DNA of 6,442 nucleotides from Candidatus Altimarinota bacterium (GTDB lineage: Bacteria > Patescibacteriota > Gracilibacteria > UBA4473): NCBI GenBank assembly GCA_020629095.1, contig JAHDDZ010000039.1, positions 1 through 6,442 on the forward strand. Reading direction: 5' to 3'. Each line of letters starts with the position of its first letter. The stretch's first letter is position 1. The notes under the pieces are model-generated. The model made no database searches and was not told where the DNA came from. It saw only the letters and a list, made by a program, of their open reading frames with translations. Below, in pieces: positions 5,834-6,442 of the stretch. The position numbers and the translations under genes are program-made.

Positions 5834-6442
5834 ATGCGTATTCGTTCTCTATCTCGATTCCTTTTCAGTGCACTAATCATGCTTTTGACCACTGCCGGGC
5901 TTGCCCAGGCGCAGCTGATATTAAATACAGAAATAGATAAAACATCTATCGAATCAGGGGAAAACTTTGCTCTTTCATTTAATCCAATTATTCCAGAAGA
6001 TACAACAGAAGAATCCACTTTGTGGTTCACTGTGAGCGGTCCAAGTGGAATGGATTTTGGTGAGGCATCAAGGTATGCATTGGGTGAACCAGCGGGGGGG
6101 AGTGGTTCAGCTAGTTGGGAGGTAGCAAATTCTGACATTGATCTTGGTGGAGCGACAATCCCAGCAGGAGCCTATTATATTTCAGGTATTTTGCCAACTG
6201 GTGGCAGTTCTAGTAATAGCTATCCTGCTGCATTTAAAAATAAAATAGGAACGGTAAATGGTGCAACATATACCTTTAGTTCGAAAGTTTTTAATCCCAC
6301 AGACGGATCTGTGACGGGTGATAGCTTAAGTGTTACGGTTAGTAGTGAATCAGAGCCACAATTAAAAGTGAATGTTCACAATGTAGTTGGAGACTATAGT
6401 ACAGATGGACCAGAGGCGCTTACTATCGAGGGAAGTGATCCC
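5834..6442 (+). CDS. Secreted beta-rich surface protein (N-terminal part)
   Basis: The frame is open for 203 codons and runs off the window. It starts with a clear Sec signal peptide: positively charged MRIRSLSR, a hydrophobic core (about residues 9-23, FLFSALIMLLTT) and an Ala-Gln-Ala cleavage site at 24-26, with no lipobox Cys. The mature part is rich in Ser, Thr, Gly and Asn, has alternating beta-strand-like segments, and has no Cys or Lys-rich domain, as in extracellular beta-sandwich proteins. A segment near its start (TEIDKTSIESGENFALSF) resembles the opening strand of Ig-like or DUF11-type surface repeats, but I cannot assign a family. An in-frame ATG at 5804 is possible, but it would place the -10 inside the gene and lengthen the signal peptide, so 5834 is preferred. 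The codon usage is more AT-rich than uvrA. A G7 run lies at 6094-6100. The C-terminal anchor, if any, is beyond the window. Confidence 0.85.
   Translation, partial: MRIRSLSRFLFSALIMLLTTAGLAQAQLILNTEIDKTSIESGENFALSFNPIIPEDTTEESTLWFTVSGPSGMDFGEASRYALGEPAGGSGSASWEVANSDIDLGGATIPAGAYYISGILPTGGSSSNSYPAAFKNKIGTVNGATYTFSSKVFNPTDGSVTGDSLSVTVSSESEPQLKVNVHNVVGDYSTDGPEALTIEGSDP

Overview
The window looks like ordinary bacterial chromosome with a standard genetic code. It holds six protein genes: two housekeeping genes that can be named with confidence (uvrA and cca) and four that cannot be named. All five stop codons seen are TAG or TAA, TGG encodes Trp, and no long gene contains an in-frame TGA, so TGA recoding as in Gracilibacteria is not indicated. 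None of the five visible start codons has a recognisable Shine-Dalgarno sequence, and two genes have a near-consensus promoter placed so that transcription should start at the ATG itself. That is compatible with lineages rich in leaderless or non-SD genes. A Patescibacteria/CPR origin would be only a guess.

Layout: (1) 1-249 (+) is the 3' end of an unidentified gene. It converges on 299-730 (-), a small, very acidic, probably coiled-coil protein, with a hairpin between them. (2) 731-840 is a compact divergent control region in which the promoter of the acidic-protein gene and that of uvrA overlap on opposite strands. (3) 841-3723 (+) is uvrA, the damage-recognition ATPase of nucleotide excision repair, followed by a hairpin terminator that includes its stop codon. 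(4) 3769-4071 (-) is a 100-residue unknown protein converging on uvrA. (5) 4072-4233 is an intergenic stretch with its own promoter-like sequence and a long hairpin ending five bases before the small gene's ATG; it is either a structured leader or a small RNA. (6) 4234-5577 (-) is cca, the tRNA CCA-adding enzyme with an HD domain, preceded by a strong promoter. (7) 5578-5833 is the divergent region between cca and (8) 5834-6442 (+), the N-terminal part of a secreted beta-rich surface protein that runs off the window.

The genes do not form an obvious pathway. uvrA and cca are both maintenance genes acting on DNA and tRNA, and each appears to be transcribed from its own promoter. No mobile element, CRISPR array, tRNA or rRNA gene was found. 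The most unusual points are the paired replacement of two CPxCG zinc-ligand motifs by DPxTG in UvrA, the leaderless promoter geometry, two related terminator hairpins, and the structured intergenic region downstream of cca.
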